From positions 1 through 61,036 of the forward strand of contig JBBAAR010000014.1 in NCBI GenBank assembly GCA_041658185.1: a stretch of DNA of 61,036 nt, written 5' to 3'. Below, piece after piece: positions 8,824-16,800 of this stretch. A program made the position numbers and the translations under genes. Position 1 is the first letter of the stretch. Every line of letters begins with the position of its first letter. The notes under the pieces were generated by a model, which ran no database searches, was not told where the DNA came from, and worked only from the letters and a program-made list of their open reading frames with translations. The stretch is from UBA8919 sp041658185 (GTDB lineage Bacteria > Elusimicrobiota > UBA8919).

Positions 8824-10384
8824 TCGTTTCACCTCCATATGCTTCAATCTGCTTCTTTAAAGTTTCGACCTTTTCTTCAATTTCTGCGAGACTAGTCGTA
8901 TATTTCCACCCTGTAATTTTTTTTGTCTCATATTTAGTTTTAAGAACTGCAATGTCCAACAACACTACCTCCTTTTTAGCTTTTACGAAATCTAATGGGT
9001 TAACTGTGTTGTTATTTGGGGGAGTAGAAGTTTCCCCATTATCGGTTGAATTATTTTCACTCTCACCCCAGATCAATTTATCCTCCCATTCGTCAAGATT
9101 TTCTGCATCAAAGAAACTAAATGCTGTGGCTATCATATAAAAGTATATTTGTCTCGCCACATCCTTGTTCCTGTAATAAGTCCAGTTTACCAGACTAACA
9201 ATGTTTCCTATTTTATCGGGATCTGGTTTCTGTCTTAACTGGTAGCAGGCAACTAATTGAGTGAGAAAAGGAAGAAGTGAAGGAACGGCTTTTAACTTTT
9301 TAAGTTCATTCGATATTGCCTTTCTCTGTGGATTTATGGCGAGCATAAATTCATTACCGGTATCTCTGAAGTCATAAGGAATCAGATATTCGTTGCGCGA
9401 ATGCTCAATAAGGGAGTCAGTAATTAAACTTTGCAATCTTTTGAAGACTTGTCCAAAGTTCGCACTATTAACAAACGATTCTTTAGCACCCTTATGTAAA
9501 ATAGGAAAAAAAGGTGTTTTTGGGGTAATCCTTTTTCCGGTATTTTTGAAATACTTAATTAACCATTTGATGTAGATATTCAAAATTTTTACAGCAAAAG
9601 GAGGAATAGCAGTATGCAGATCACGATCAGAAGGGCTCTTATGACCTTTTGAAGCCATTAATCGGATGTCTAATTGCCCGCAACCATATTCAAAAGTTTT
9701 GAGCAAAAAATCTTTTGTTAACTGGAAGTCACCGAATAATAGCTGTTCAAGTTCTTTTCCCGGACGGACACCACAACACAGGATAAGAACAATTGCTGCC
9801 ATATGTCGGATTACCCGTTCACCAAGTTTTTTCGAATTCTCAAATAATATAATTGCCTCTTTGCGATACATCGTAACAGATTTATGATTTCGCTCTGTAG
9901 CCGGATCCGGTTTTCCCAACTTTCCAAAAGCGACCCTAATATTTTCTTTTTGTTCTGCAGTAATTCCTTTCTGCATAAGGAGAAATCCGATAAATTGCCT
10001 AAGCATACTTCTCCTTCCACTCGAAAATTTGGGTTTACTACTAAACTTAGATTTTGCATTAGACGTTTTTTTGTTTTTTTTGTTTTGTCTCTTTAATTCT
10101 TTTTTAAGATATTTAATGTCTTTGTAATTTAATGAGTAAAGGTCTAATTCCTTTAGGTCTATTTTTCTTCTCTTGCACATTACTCTCAATAGCCATAAGA
10201 TACAGTCCAAAGCTTCCGGAATTTTACTCCCATACCAGCAACCTTTGCCTAAAATGGTAGGTTCAAGTTTACCAATGTCAACAACAATTTCGCCATCATT
10301 TTCTTTGTGTTCAAAGAATTTTTCAACCAATGACTGCACTTTTAACGAATACACATTTAGTTTTTCCTTTAATTTAACGTTCAT
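8816..10384 (-). CDS. Large divergent tyrosine recombinase
   Basis: A 522-residue protein whose start (10384) has a good GGAGG 6 bases upstream. The middle has a recombinase-like fold: ILCCGVRPGKELEQLLFGDF (box I Arg), MASKGHKSPSDRDLHTAIPP (beta-hairpin Lys region) and LIPYDFRDTGNEFMLAI (box II-like, Arg kept, His replaced). I cannot locate the nucleophilic Tyr with confidence. The N-terminus is basic and the last 100 residues are an acidic linker and coiled coil. It lies directly beside the 107-bp dyad at 10411-10517, which may be its target. Confidence 0.55.
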   Translation of the reverse strand: MNVKLKEKLNVYSLKVQSLVEKFFEHKENDGEIVVDIGKLEPTILGKGCWYGSKIPEALDCILWLLRVMCKRRKIDLKELDLYSLNYKDIKYLKKELKRQNKKNKKTSNAKSKFSSKPKFSSGRRSMLRQFIGFLLMQKGITAEQKENIRVAFGKLGKPDPATERNHKSVTMYRKEAIILFENSKKLGERVIRHMAAIVLILCCGVRPGKELEQLLFGDFQLTKDFLLKTFEYGCGQLDIRLMASKGHKSPSDRDLHTAIPPFAVKILNIYIKWLIKYFKNTGKRITPKTPFFPILHKGAKESFVNSANFGQVFKRLQSLITDSLIEHSRNEYLIPYDFRDTGNEFMLAINPQRKAISNELKKLKAVPSLLPFLTQLVACYQLRQKPDPDKIGNIVSLVNWTYYRNKDVARQIYFYMIATAFSFFDAENLDEWEDKLIWGESENNSTDNGETSTPPNNNTVNPLDFVKAKKEVVLLDIAVLKTKYETKKITGWKYTTSLAEIEEKVETLKKQIEAYGGETNE

Positions 10385-10583
10385 TGTACACCTCCGATTT
10401 TATTTTTGTAACGACTTTAACGACAAAAACGACAAATAGATTTAGTTTTTCTTTTACACGACCGGGTCGTGTAAAAGAAAATATGTGGTGAACTGTCGCT
10501 TTTGTCGTGTTTGTCGTCAAACCTCTGTAGTCGTTAGCGATTCTTGTGTAACCATTCCCTAATTCAATTTTTTTTGTATTCAT
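10374..10583 (-). CDS. Doubtful small ORF across the dyad
   Basis: A 69-codon frame beginning MNTKKIELGNGYTRIANDY overlaps the start of the recombinase gene by 11 bases and runs through the whole dyad-symmetric site. The symmetry of that site is better explained as DNA function than as coding, so I regard this frame as weakly supported. Confidence 0.2.
   Translation of the reverse strand: MNTKKIELGNGYTRIANDYRGLTTNTTKATVHHIFSFTRPGRVKEKLNLFVVFVVKVVTKIKSEVYNER
10411..10517. repeat. 107-bp dyad: 35-bp palindrome flanked by symmetric CGAC triplets
   Basis: The 17-bp arms at 10447-10463 and 10465-10481 are exact inverses around one base (10464). Acgac motifs start at 10411, 10420 and 10429. Their inverse gtcg(t/c) starts at 10495, 10504 and 10513. 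Each pair is centred exactly on 10464 and spacing is 9 bp. The 13 bp between arms and motifs are not symmetric. This arrangement looks like a site for a symmetric protein assembly: a recombination, resolution or replication-initiation site. Confidence 0.9.
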
Positions 10584-10655
10584 ATATTTGCCTTGCTTTT
10601 TATTCCTACCTACCCTGCCCTGTTGTGAACAACAAGGCAAGGCAGGAATGTTCAC

Positions 10656-10838
10656 CTAATTTATTACTGGATGTTTCTTATTCCACTTCTTACGCAACTC
10701 TTTTGCGATTGGTTTTTCTGCACATTTTTTTAATGCTGATTTAATAGCACTATCTACCCAGCGTTTTCTTTCGTTATGTCTTATAACATAACGAACTTGT
10801 TTTTCAGGAGCATAACCACATACTATTGAATTCACCAT
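10656..10838 (-). CDS. Small basic hypothetical protein
   Basis: About 60 residues from the ATG at 10838 (GGAGG eight bases upstream). The sequence is rich in Lys and Arg (VRYVIRHNERKRWVDSAIKS, then KELRKKWNKKHP). I do not recognise it. It follows another small ORF by 6 bases and precedes the dyad. It could be a small DNA-binding accessory of the element. Confidence 0.5.
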   Translation of the reverse strand: MVNSIVCGYAPEKQVRYVIRHNERKRWVDSAIKSALKKCAEKPIAKELRKKWNKKHPVIN

Positions 10839-10843
10839 TTTGC

Positions 10844-11041
10844 TCACCTCCTTTTTTTACCTCTATTTCTAAACTCCCTCACCTCTCTTCTTTGCTCATT
10901 TTCGACACCGCCGATTGCCGGATTACAATGCCAAGAAAGGACTTGTAATGCTATCCCTATCGGCATCCGCTGTAAAAGAGATCTAATTCTTGTAATTTGG
11001 CATTCAAGTACCTGTATCTGAAAATTATTATTAGGTTTCAT
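10844..11041 (-). CDS. Small hypothetical protein downstream of the integrase
   Basis: About 65 residues from the ATG at 11041 (MKPNNNFQIQVLECQITRIR) with a very basic tail (EQRREVREFRNRGKKRR). Not recognised. The longer frame to 11095 would begin inside the hairpin at 11056-11089, so the internal Met is preferred. It is probably cotranscribed with the upstream integrase gene. Confidence 0.45.
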   Translation of the reverse strand: MKPNNNFQIQVLECQITRIRSLLQRMPIGIALQVLSWHCNPAIGGVENEQRREVREFRNRGKKRR

Positions 11042-11055
11042 ATAATTTAGGTTGA

Positions 11056-11089
11056 GCCACCGGGAACCAATACAAGCGCTCCCGGCGGC
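11056..11089 (-). repeat. GC-rich hairpin between integrase and small ORF
   Basis: gccaccggga (11056-11065) pairs with tcccggcggc (11080-11089), with one GU pair in minus-strand RNA. It lies 7 bases past the integrase stop and 15 bases before the next ATG. No U-tract follows, so an RNA processing or stability role is as likely as termination. Confidence 0.75.
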
Positions 11090-11095
11090 AGCCAA

Positions 11096-12106
11096 TTACA
11101 CAACAAGTCTTACAACTTTTGATAATTTTTCTATCGCTTGATATTTGTGTACAGGCGACAAATGAGCATACCGCAGAGTGACGGCAATCGACTTATGCCG
11201 GAGTAATTCCTGAATCGTTTTTATAGGAACTCCAGCCATTGCTAGATAACTTGCCCCAGTATGGCGCAGGTCGTGTACGCGGAAATTCTTGATGCCAGCC
11301 GCCTTTAATGCCCGTTTAAACGCTCTATCTATGTTTTTACGGTGTAGACCGTCATCGTTGCAGAAAACGAAAGGATTGTTCGGATGTCTTTTAATCTTGC
11401 CAAACATCTTAGCCAAAGAACTGTTTAACGGCACGTACTCGTCTTTGCCGCTTTTGGGGTTTATAACCTTTATGAATTTCTGTTTAAAATTAACGTCATC
11501 CCATTTGAGATTCAGAATCTCAGCTTTGCGCATAAGAGTCGTAATCGCGGTAACGACGATTTCCTTTAACCATTTCGGGCACGCCTTCACTAGTTTTTTA
11601 AGTTCCTCTTTTGTAAGATATCTTACGATTTCGTTGTTCTCCTTAAGCGGGCTGACTTTGGCAACTGGATTTTCTTTTATAAAATCCCAGTCAATCGCTT
11701 TTTTGAACATATGGTGCAGGCATGTCCGTTCCCGGTTGAAGGTGGCGTTGCTTATGCCTTTTGCCAGCCGCTTGTTTTTGTAACCCTCAATCATAAGAGG
11801 CGTTGTTTCATCAAGGTTCTTATCGCCAAAACATGACAAAAGGTTCTTTATCGCTACCCGTTTCCTGCGGATAGAACTCGGTTTATTGTCTGACATAGTA
11901 TTTTCCAGATACTTGACCGAAAAATCCTTGAATGAAATTTTTGAAATTCCAAAGTATTTTTTTTCCGCTACATCCACAAGAGTCTTATTGAGGACTCTTT
12001 GCGCCTGTTCTTTGTTGGGTCCGACTTTTTTCCTATACCGTTTGCCACCTGCGTTGTAATCAATCCACCAACAGTTATCCTTGTTTCTTTTATATATTCG
12101 TGCCAT
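11096..12106 (-). CDS. int: Phage-type tyrosine integrase
   Basis: A 336-residue integrase of usual length. The N-terminus is an arm-binding/Arm-like domain (MARIYKRNKDNCWWIDYNAG), followed by a SAM-like core-binding domain and the catalytic domain. Box I Arg is in TTLMRKAEILNLKWDDV. Box II is FRVHDLRHTGASYLAMAG, followed by LLRHKSIAVTLRYAHLSP with the catalytic Tyr in RYAHL. It is related to the integrase at 26920-27990, and the two excisionases are related too. A small hairpin (12130-12144) precedes its AAGGAGG site. The target is probably tRNA-Ser(GCU) at 16564-16654, by analogy. Confidence 0.9.
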   Translation of the reverse strand: MARIYKRNKDNCWWIDYNAGGKRYRKKVGPNKEQAQRVLNKTLVDVAEKKYFGISKISFKDFSVKYLENTMSDNKPSSIRRKRVAIKNLLSCFGDKNLDETTPLMIEGYKNKRLAKGISNATFNRERTCLHHMFKKAIDWDFIKENPVAKVSPLKENNEIVRYLTKEELKKLVKACPKWLKEIVVTAITTLMRKAEILNLKWDDVNFKQKFIKVINPKSGKDEYVPLNSSLAKMFGKIKRHPNNPFVFCNDDGLHRKNIDRAFKRALKAAGIKNFRVHDLRHTGASYLAMAGVPIKTIQELLRHKSIAVTLRYAHLSPVHKYQAIEKLSKVVRLVV

Positions 12107-12156
12107 TTTGTTCCTCCTTTGGTTTTGTTGTTAGAGCGTCTAACTTCTTAAGCAAT

Positions 12157-12426
12157 TCATGGATATAATAAACGTCGTTTGGGCGCGGAAGCGAGCCGTA
12201 TTTTCAATATAGTACGAGATGTAATGGCTACGTATTTATTGGTTATGCGATGATTGCCGGTTGAGATTCTTCGTATCGCCTGTCTTCCAACCTGCGGTTT
12301 CTGGGGAAGCCTCTCAAACCCGATATCTTTCATGATAGCGATAAGCTTCTTACGCGGGATACACGGGATGTCTTCCTTGTTGACTGTGAACCATGCAAGA
12401 TAATTCGTTATAGCGTTCATATCCAT
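12157..12426 (-). CDS. Hypothetical 89-residue protein
   Basis: Starts at the ATG at 12426 with GAGAGG upstream. The sequence (AITNYLAWFTVNKEDIPCIP ... RISTGNHRITNKYVAITSRT) is unknown to me. It looks like a small basic protein with a possible HTH in its middle (KKLIAIMKDIGFERLPQ). It lies between a DnaB-N-like gene and the integrase and may be a regulator of the element. Confidence 0.5.
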   Translation of the reverse strand: MDMNAITNYLAWFTVNKEDIPCIPRKKLIAIMKDIGFERLPQKPQVGRQAIRRISTGNHRITNKYVAITSRTILKIRLASAPKRRLLYP

Positions 12427-12558
12427 AAATCCTCTCTGATTTCATCTATCTAATAATTTTACTACGTCTTCACATCAACTGTTGTGTATTACTCCTGCTT
12501 ACCCGCTTTTGCGATTGACTGAACTGTTGCCAAATGATGCATTTAATTCATTATTTTA

Positions 12559-12927
12559 CTATTCTCGTTCCCGCGTAAGCATAGCGTATTCGAATTCTGT
12601 CCTTTCGTCGTATTCTTGCCTGAGTATCTGTAAAATTTTGAAATATAAACCGAACTTGCCCATATGCTCAACGCTTTCACAGCAACTCATTACGAATAGC
12701 AACAAATTAGGCTCTTTTCTCAACCGATTAACAAGAACAACAAAATTCCAAGCATCCCCGACCTGTGTCAACTTTTGAATCAGTAAAAACAATTTTTTCG
12801 CGTTTGAACTATAAAAATAGCTTACATCACAAATTGTTACTACCTTCCGGGATAGATGTGGCTCAAGAACACAACACCCTAAAACTGCCTTTTCTATCTC
12901 TTCCGCAAGTAAAACCGCTCTTAGCAT
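12559..12927 (-). CDS. Free-standing DnaB N-terminal-like domain protein
   Basis: A 122-residue protein. Residues about 8-65 (EEIEKAVLGCCVLEPHLSRK, then VSYFYSSNAKKLFLLIQKL and GDAWNFVVLVNRL) follow the pattern of the helical DnaB N-terminal domain (E-x-x-VLG, FY...H/K..If, G..iD...l). The ATPase domain of DnaB is absent. Such a domain contacts primase and loaders, so this protein could recruit or block the host replicative helicase. The next gene upstream is a DUF3987-type ATPase and a primase lies at 6190-7167. Confidence 0.55.
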   Translation of the reverse strand: MLRAVLLAEEIEKAVLGCCVLEPHLSRKVVTICDVSYFYSSNAKKLFLLIQKLTQVGDAWNFVVLVNRLRKEPNLLLFVMSCCESVEHMGKFGLYFKILQILRQEYDERTEFEYAMLTRERE

Positions 12928-12960
12928 ATTATCACCTGATGATTTCTGATTATTTCAAGT

Positions 12961-13178
12961 AGCAAATGCACAAATTTACACCCTTCCCCATAGTGTATAT
13001 CTCCACTATATTCGTTATTTTGCCCATATAATCCGCCCCCCTATAGTATCTGTTAACTGTGTATTTACTTATATATAGTAATACATATTTAAGAGAGTAA
13101 AAAACATATAAAACTAACAAAAAGCAAATGCACAAAATGATAGCAAATTCACAAAGTAAGTTCACGCAAGTTCACAAC
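12961..13178. repeat. Iteron-like repeats between replication genes
   Basis: agcaaatgcacaaa occurs at 12961-12974 and 13123-13136, agcaaattcacaaa at 13142-13155, and the related gcaagttcacaa at 13166-13177. The stretch is AT-rich and has no convincing gene. The position between the DnaB-N-like and DUF3987 genes suits a replication origin or an operator. Confidence 0.6.
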
Positions 13179-13196
13179 TCCAATTCATCTGGTTTT

Positions 13197-14369
13197 TCAT
13201 ATTTTTTGATCCAACAAAATGATAATTTGAACTCGCTTATCTACCCCTGCTTTCTTTTCAAAATACGTTTTTACTAGTTCTTTGTCCACCAACGTTTGTA
13301 TAACGTCGCTGAATTCCCGTGATGACAAATGAGATGACCGCAAGAGCTGTGTACGAGTCATCTCTTTGGGTTGTAGCGTTGAATATTTTAATATTTTCAA
13401 AATTTTCTTTTCGCTAGTTTCGGATCTAGAAAACGCAATATCTGTTTCGCAAAGTTCCAAAGTTGAATCAAACAGGGAATCAACTTTTTGGATGGCTGAT
13501 TCCATCGTTTCGGCGGATATTTCCAGTTTCAAGGTGTTACAAGTTTCAATGATCATAGCAATTTTTAGGCAGTAGATATTCATACGGGCAAAAATGGGTC
13601 TGAAAACAAACGAAATTTCCTCAATTTTAGTTATAAATTTATAGTACCAATCGTGATATAATCGTTCCGCTTCTTTTGACATATCCATTTCACCCTTCTG
13701 GTCTTTCGTTTTTTCCATCAGTTCCGACAGAGCGGAATAAACGCCCGCGCGGATATCCTTATTGAGCTTCAGCGGAATCGCGTCGTTCCTTATTTTTGTA
13801 TCTGCGTTAACGAATAGGAACCTGCCTAAAAACCCGCCTTCCAGATCGCCGCTTTTGATTGAATTTATAAACCAATCCGATGTGGTCGCTGACAACAACG
13901 AAACGCAGGGATTTTCAATACAAAGATTGCCTCCTTTTTTTGTTGAACGGGTATATGTGCCGGGATTGTCAAAAATTTCCGTCAGGAACGCTTTCGTTCC
14001 TTGCATATAATCCCGATTCAGGATGCCCATTAGCGTTTTAAACTCATAGTAGTAAAAAACGCCCTGCGGGTTCGCTTGTATAACTTCCAGAATTTTTTCG
14101 TGTGAGAATTCCGACGGATAAATGCACAATGGTTTTACTACATGGATACACTTCGATGAGATGTTCAACGCGGTTGATTTTCTATAGAACGACGACGGAG
14201 CCAAAATCAATATCCAAACGTTCGGAAACAACTCATCATTGCCGAATTGCAGGTACCGGCTCCTGCTGATTATCACGCCGGCGGTGGCCATTGCCAAAAA
14301 CTCTGAAAATATCTCCGGCGCGTCTGTAATTGAAACGGCATATTTTTGATAACTGCTGAGAAAGCCCAT
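13197..14369 (-). CDS. DUF3987-type P-loop ATPase (mobile-element helicase/primase-associated)
   Basis: A 390-residue protein resembling DUF3987 proteins of phages and integrative elements. It has the typical opening (FLSSYQKYAVSITDAPEIFS), a degenerate Walker A (ILAPSSFYRKSTALN), a Walker B-like YYYEFKTLMG and a sensor-like LLSATTSDWFINSI. The C-terminal 60 residues form a winged helix (MTRTQLLRSSHLSSREFSDV). The Gly of the GK(S/T) loop is replaced by Arg, so ATP use is uncertain. It probably drives replication of the element together with the primase and DnaB-N-like proteins. Confidence 0.7.
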   Translation of the reverse strand: MGFLSSYQKYAVSITDAPEIFSEFLAMATAGVIISRSRYLQFGNDELFPNVWILILAPSSFYRKSTALNISSKCIHVVKPLCIYPSEFSHEKILEVIQANPQGVFYYYEFKTLMGILNRDYMQGTKAFLTEIFDNPGTYTRSTKKGGNLCIENPCVSLLSATTSDWFINSIKSGDLEGGFLGRFLFVNADTKIRNDAIPLKLNKDIRAGVYSALSELMEKTKDQKGEMDMSKEAERLYHDWYYKFITKIEEISFVFRPIFARMNIYCLKIAMIIETCNTLKLEISAETMESAIQKVDSLFDSTLELCETDIAFSRSETSEKKILKILKYSTLQPKEMTRTQLLRSSHLSSREFSDVIQTLVDKELVKTYFEKKAGVDKRVQIIILLDQKI

Positions 14370-14473
14370 AATCTACCTCCTGTATTCTATCAGTCAATTG
14401 TTACTGTTCCTTTGCATCCTTATCCTGCGAGGATGGCGCCTCCGTCCGTTATAAAGAAAGACTCTATCTTTTT

Positions 14474-14662
14474 TTATTGCTCAACCCTTGCCTTAACCGT
14501 TTTTCGTTCAATCAACCTATCGATTTTTCTTATATCAAACTTCACGGAATGAGACCATTTTACATATGGTATCTGCCGTCTATTCACAAAATGGTAGATC
14601 GACGAGCAACTCCAACCCGTATATTGTGATAATTCTTTAACTGATATAAGCCGTTTTTCCAT
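14474..14662 (-). CDS. Excisionase-like MerR-family HTH protein
   Basis: A 62-residue protein with one winged HTH: ISVKELSQYTGWSCSSIYHF then VNRRQIPYVKWSHSVKFD and IRKIDRLI. This is the helix_turn_helix_17 (excisionase) pattern. It is clearly related to the protein at 28022-28210, which lies beside the second integrase. It should control excision directionality. Confidence 0.8.
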   Translation of the reverse strand: MEKRLISVKELSQYTGWSCSSIYHFVNRRQIPYVKWSHSVKFDIRKIDRLIERKTVKARVEQ

Positions 14663-15017
14663 TGAATCCTCTTTGAAGTTTTGCGATTAAACGTTCTTAC
14701 TATAAGTAATAACACGCGTCTTAGTTTGTGTCAATATCTCAAACCATACTTTTTAACGCAAAAATAAAAAATCCACCTTAAAAATAAAAGTATTTAACAA
14801 CTTTTATTATCGGTGGATTATAAAAAAAGAGGAAAATTTTGTGATGTACGCCTATAAAAAAATAGGTTATTTTTTTTTCAATTAGAGGCTGGTTCTCAAA
14901 TTGAAAAAAAATGGAAAAGTATTCGTGAGATGAGTGTCGGTAAATAAAAAATTCCGAACAGGATAGAAAAATGATTCGAGGAGTACTTTTTTAAAAAGGC
15001 GCGTTACGAGATAATTT
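14663..15017. other. Intergenic region with an imperfect hairpin
   Basis: About 355 bases without a gene. aatccacc (14768-14775) and ggtggatt (14812-14819) bracket an AT-rich inner dyad, with A and T runs on both sides, so it may terminate transcription from either side. The excisionase promoter should lie near 14700. Confidence 0.5.
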
Positions 15018-16328
15018 TCAATCTTTCACTAACAATGTTATTGTACCTTCTGTTCTTTTGCCCCTTGGTGCGTTGGTGATAATTAATTCTATTAACTTTT
15101 TGGTACGGTCTAATTCATAAAAAACCTTATCAATTTTATTTATGTTCACTGAAAACCAATAATATGCAGCGCTACCACGTTTAGTACCTTGTGGATAACC
15201 TTTTGTAACTGTTCCATATTTACCCTCTTTTTTCGGTGTATGCATAGGTCTTATGGCTATTTTTGATGAAATTTTTTTAGGGTAGCTTTTTCGAGTAATA
15301 ATATCTTTTGGAATAGCATCGCCTTCATGTTTTAACAAAAAATCTATTATTGCACCGTGCAATTTATTGAGTTTTTTAATCCGTTTACCTTTAAATACCG
15401 GATATCCGTCCCCGTCAATCCATAAACATTTTGGAGCGTCTTTGATTTTATCCGATTCTATTACCATCTTTCTATGACGATCATTTAAGAAATGTACGCT
15501 TTCATCCAAATTTTCCGAAGTTAGTAATTTTTTAGCATAAATTTTTCCTAAATTCAATAAAGAATCGAACGCCGCCGGGTTAGTTATAAAAAAACTTGAC
15601 TGACAAGCAGGCAAAAATATTTTTATTTTTTCATTGCTGGAAATTATAAAAGAAGTTATTTGCCCGTTATTTTTAAAATATTGAATGGGACTAAACGGAT
15701 ATGTTTCAGATACAAGAAAACGTCCATTGAATGTAGTGATATTTTTTACCGTATGGTATGATGTGCCGCAATGTTCAAGAACCGGGGCAAGGACTTTCTT
15801 TTCTTCGTCGCTCACTACTATATCCGCCGCATTTTGAGCAATATTTAATTCTCTCGATGAAAGCTCTATGTCCGGCATTAATAATTCCAGAATACTGCTT
15901 TTAGAAAGATGTTTTCGCTTATCTCTAAATAACATGTTATCATCGGGACAATCAAAAACTATAAAAAGATGTTTCCAACTTGTAGAACAATGTTTTTCTA
16001 AAATAAAATCTAATTTTTTACGTTCTGCATTTAAATCGGCATATCCAATGTAAAATAAAAAATCAAACAAATTAAAAGCAATGATTTCAGAACTCATCAA
16101 TCCTTCAATATCACAATTTTCCTCAGGATTTCCGGCCGCCAGGTTTAACGCAAAAATATCTTGAGAAACGTTACAATTATTTATTATATATGGGTGAGAT
16201 TTATCGGAATAAATATAAGTCAACTTACCTCGCTCAATTTCAGGAATTACAATTTCATCTCCATTTTCATAATCATTTTTCTCGGGAGATTTTAACTCTT
16301 CACAATTGATGGGCTTTTTAGACTTCAT
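15018..16328 (-). CDS. Unknown 436-residue cargo protein next to tRNA-Ser(GCU)
   Basis: I do not recognise this protein. The N-terminal 200 residues look like an alpha/beta domain with a possible nucleotide or nuclease fold (HLFIVFDCPDDNMLFRDKRK). The C-terminal third (KLNKLHGAIIDFLLKHEGDA and onward) looks like a winged helix with a basic stretch. It has no signal peptide or membrane segment, and no ribosome binding site is evident. It lies between the excisionase and the tRNA attachment region, a usual cargo slot for defence or regulatory genes. Confidence 0.5.
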   Translation of the reverse strand: MKSKKPINCEELKSPEKNDYENGDEIVIPEIERGKLTYIYSDKSHPYIINNCNVSQDIFALNLAAGNPEENCDIEGLMSSEIIAFNLFDFLFYIGYADLNAERKKLDFILEKHCSTSWKHLFIVFDCPDDNMLFRDKRKHLSKSSILELLMPDIELSSRELNIAQNAADIVVSDEEKKVLAPVLEHCGTSYHTVKNITTFNGRFLVSETYPFSPIQYFKNNGQITSFIISSNEKIKIFLPACQSSFFITNPAAFDSLLNLGKIYAKKLLTSENLDESVHFLNDRHRKMVIESDKIKDAPKCLWIDGDGYPVFKGKRIKKLNKLHGAIIDFLLKHEGDAIPKDIITRKSYPKKISSKIAIRPMHTPKKEGKYGTVTKGYPQGTKRGSAAYYWFSVNINKIDKVFYELDRTKKLIELIITNAPRGKRTEGTITLLVKD

Positions 16329-16384
16329 ATTTTTCTAAAACTCAGGTTGGAATTATCAATATACTACACACAGTTTGGGTTTTT

Positions 16385-16452
16385 GGTGTCAATTGATACA
16401 TGCGTTTAGTCAGGAGTTCCATCTTAAGATTGGGTGCCAAATAGGTGCCAAG
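16385..16452. repeat. Possible integrase arm-type sites beside tRNA-Ser(GCU)
   Basis: ggtgtcaa (16385), ggtgccaa (16433) and ggtgccaa (16444) lie 110-180 bp from the 3' end of the tRNA. The last two are spaced 11 bp. The similar ggtgtccat repeats of the second element also have 11-12 bp spacing, so I read these as integrase-binding sites. Confidence 0.5.
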
Positions 16453-16563
16453 TACAAGGGTAAAAGTGGACAAAAACTGGCAAAAATGAACAAATCGGGA
16501 TTTTTCAAAAATGGGCAACATTTTATAATTCCCCTCCTTTTTCCCGTCGGAGTTTCGTTTTTT

Positions 16564-16654
16564 CGGAGGGGGAGAGATTTGAACTCTCGATACCACTATT
16601 AAGCGGTATAGCGGTTTAGCAAACCGCCGCACTAGGCCGCTATGCGACCCCTCC
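16564..16654 (-). tRNA. tRNA-Ser(GCU)
   Basis: A full cloverleaf reads on the minus strand from GGAGGGG (16654) to CCCCTCC (16565-16571), with discriminator G at 16564. The anticodon GCT lies in the loop gtttGCTaaacc, the class II variable arm is long and the T loop is ttcaaat. CCA is not encoded. It has its own promoter at 16728-16756 and is the likely target of accessory region 1. Confidence 0.95.
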
Positions 16655-16727
16655 TTTCTGACGACAGATATCTATAACGCCGGCACGACAAGATGCATTA
16701 TCGGATATTGTTTCTCTCGCTGATTAA

Positions 16728-16756
16728 ATTTTAATAAAAATACTGACAAAAATCAA
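16728..16756 (-). promoter_or_regulatory. Sigma-70-type promoter for tRNA-Ser(GCU)
   Basis: On the minus strand, TTGATT (16751-16756) is 17 bp from TAAAAT (16728-16733). It is about 75 bp upstream of the tRNA, so the precursor would have a 5' leader. Confidence 0.6.
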
Positions 16757-16800
16757 GTATCTTTACTATATTTTATATCACTATGTCGTCCCGCCACTCT

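Noticed and set aside
10411..10517. Telomere-resolution site for a protelomerase (the large recombinase)
   Set aside because: The palindrome has an odd centre base, unlike known telRL sites, and the catalytic motifs cannot be placed. Kept only as a remote possibility.
12950..13165. Hydrophobic 71-codon minus-strand ORF
   Set aside because: It covers the repeat-rich AT stretch; no ribosome binding site and composition follows the repeats.
16342..16632. A 96-codon minus-strand frame overlapping tRNA-Ser(GCU)
   Set aside because: It reads through the tRNA gene and the arm-like repeats; such frames arise by chance next to tRNA attachment sites.
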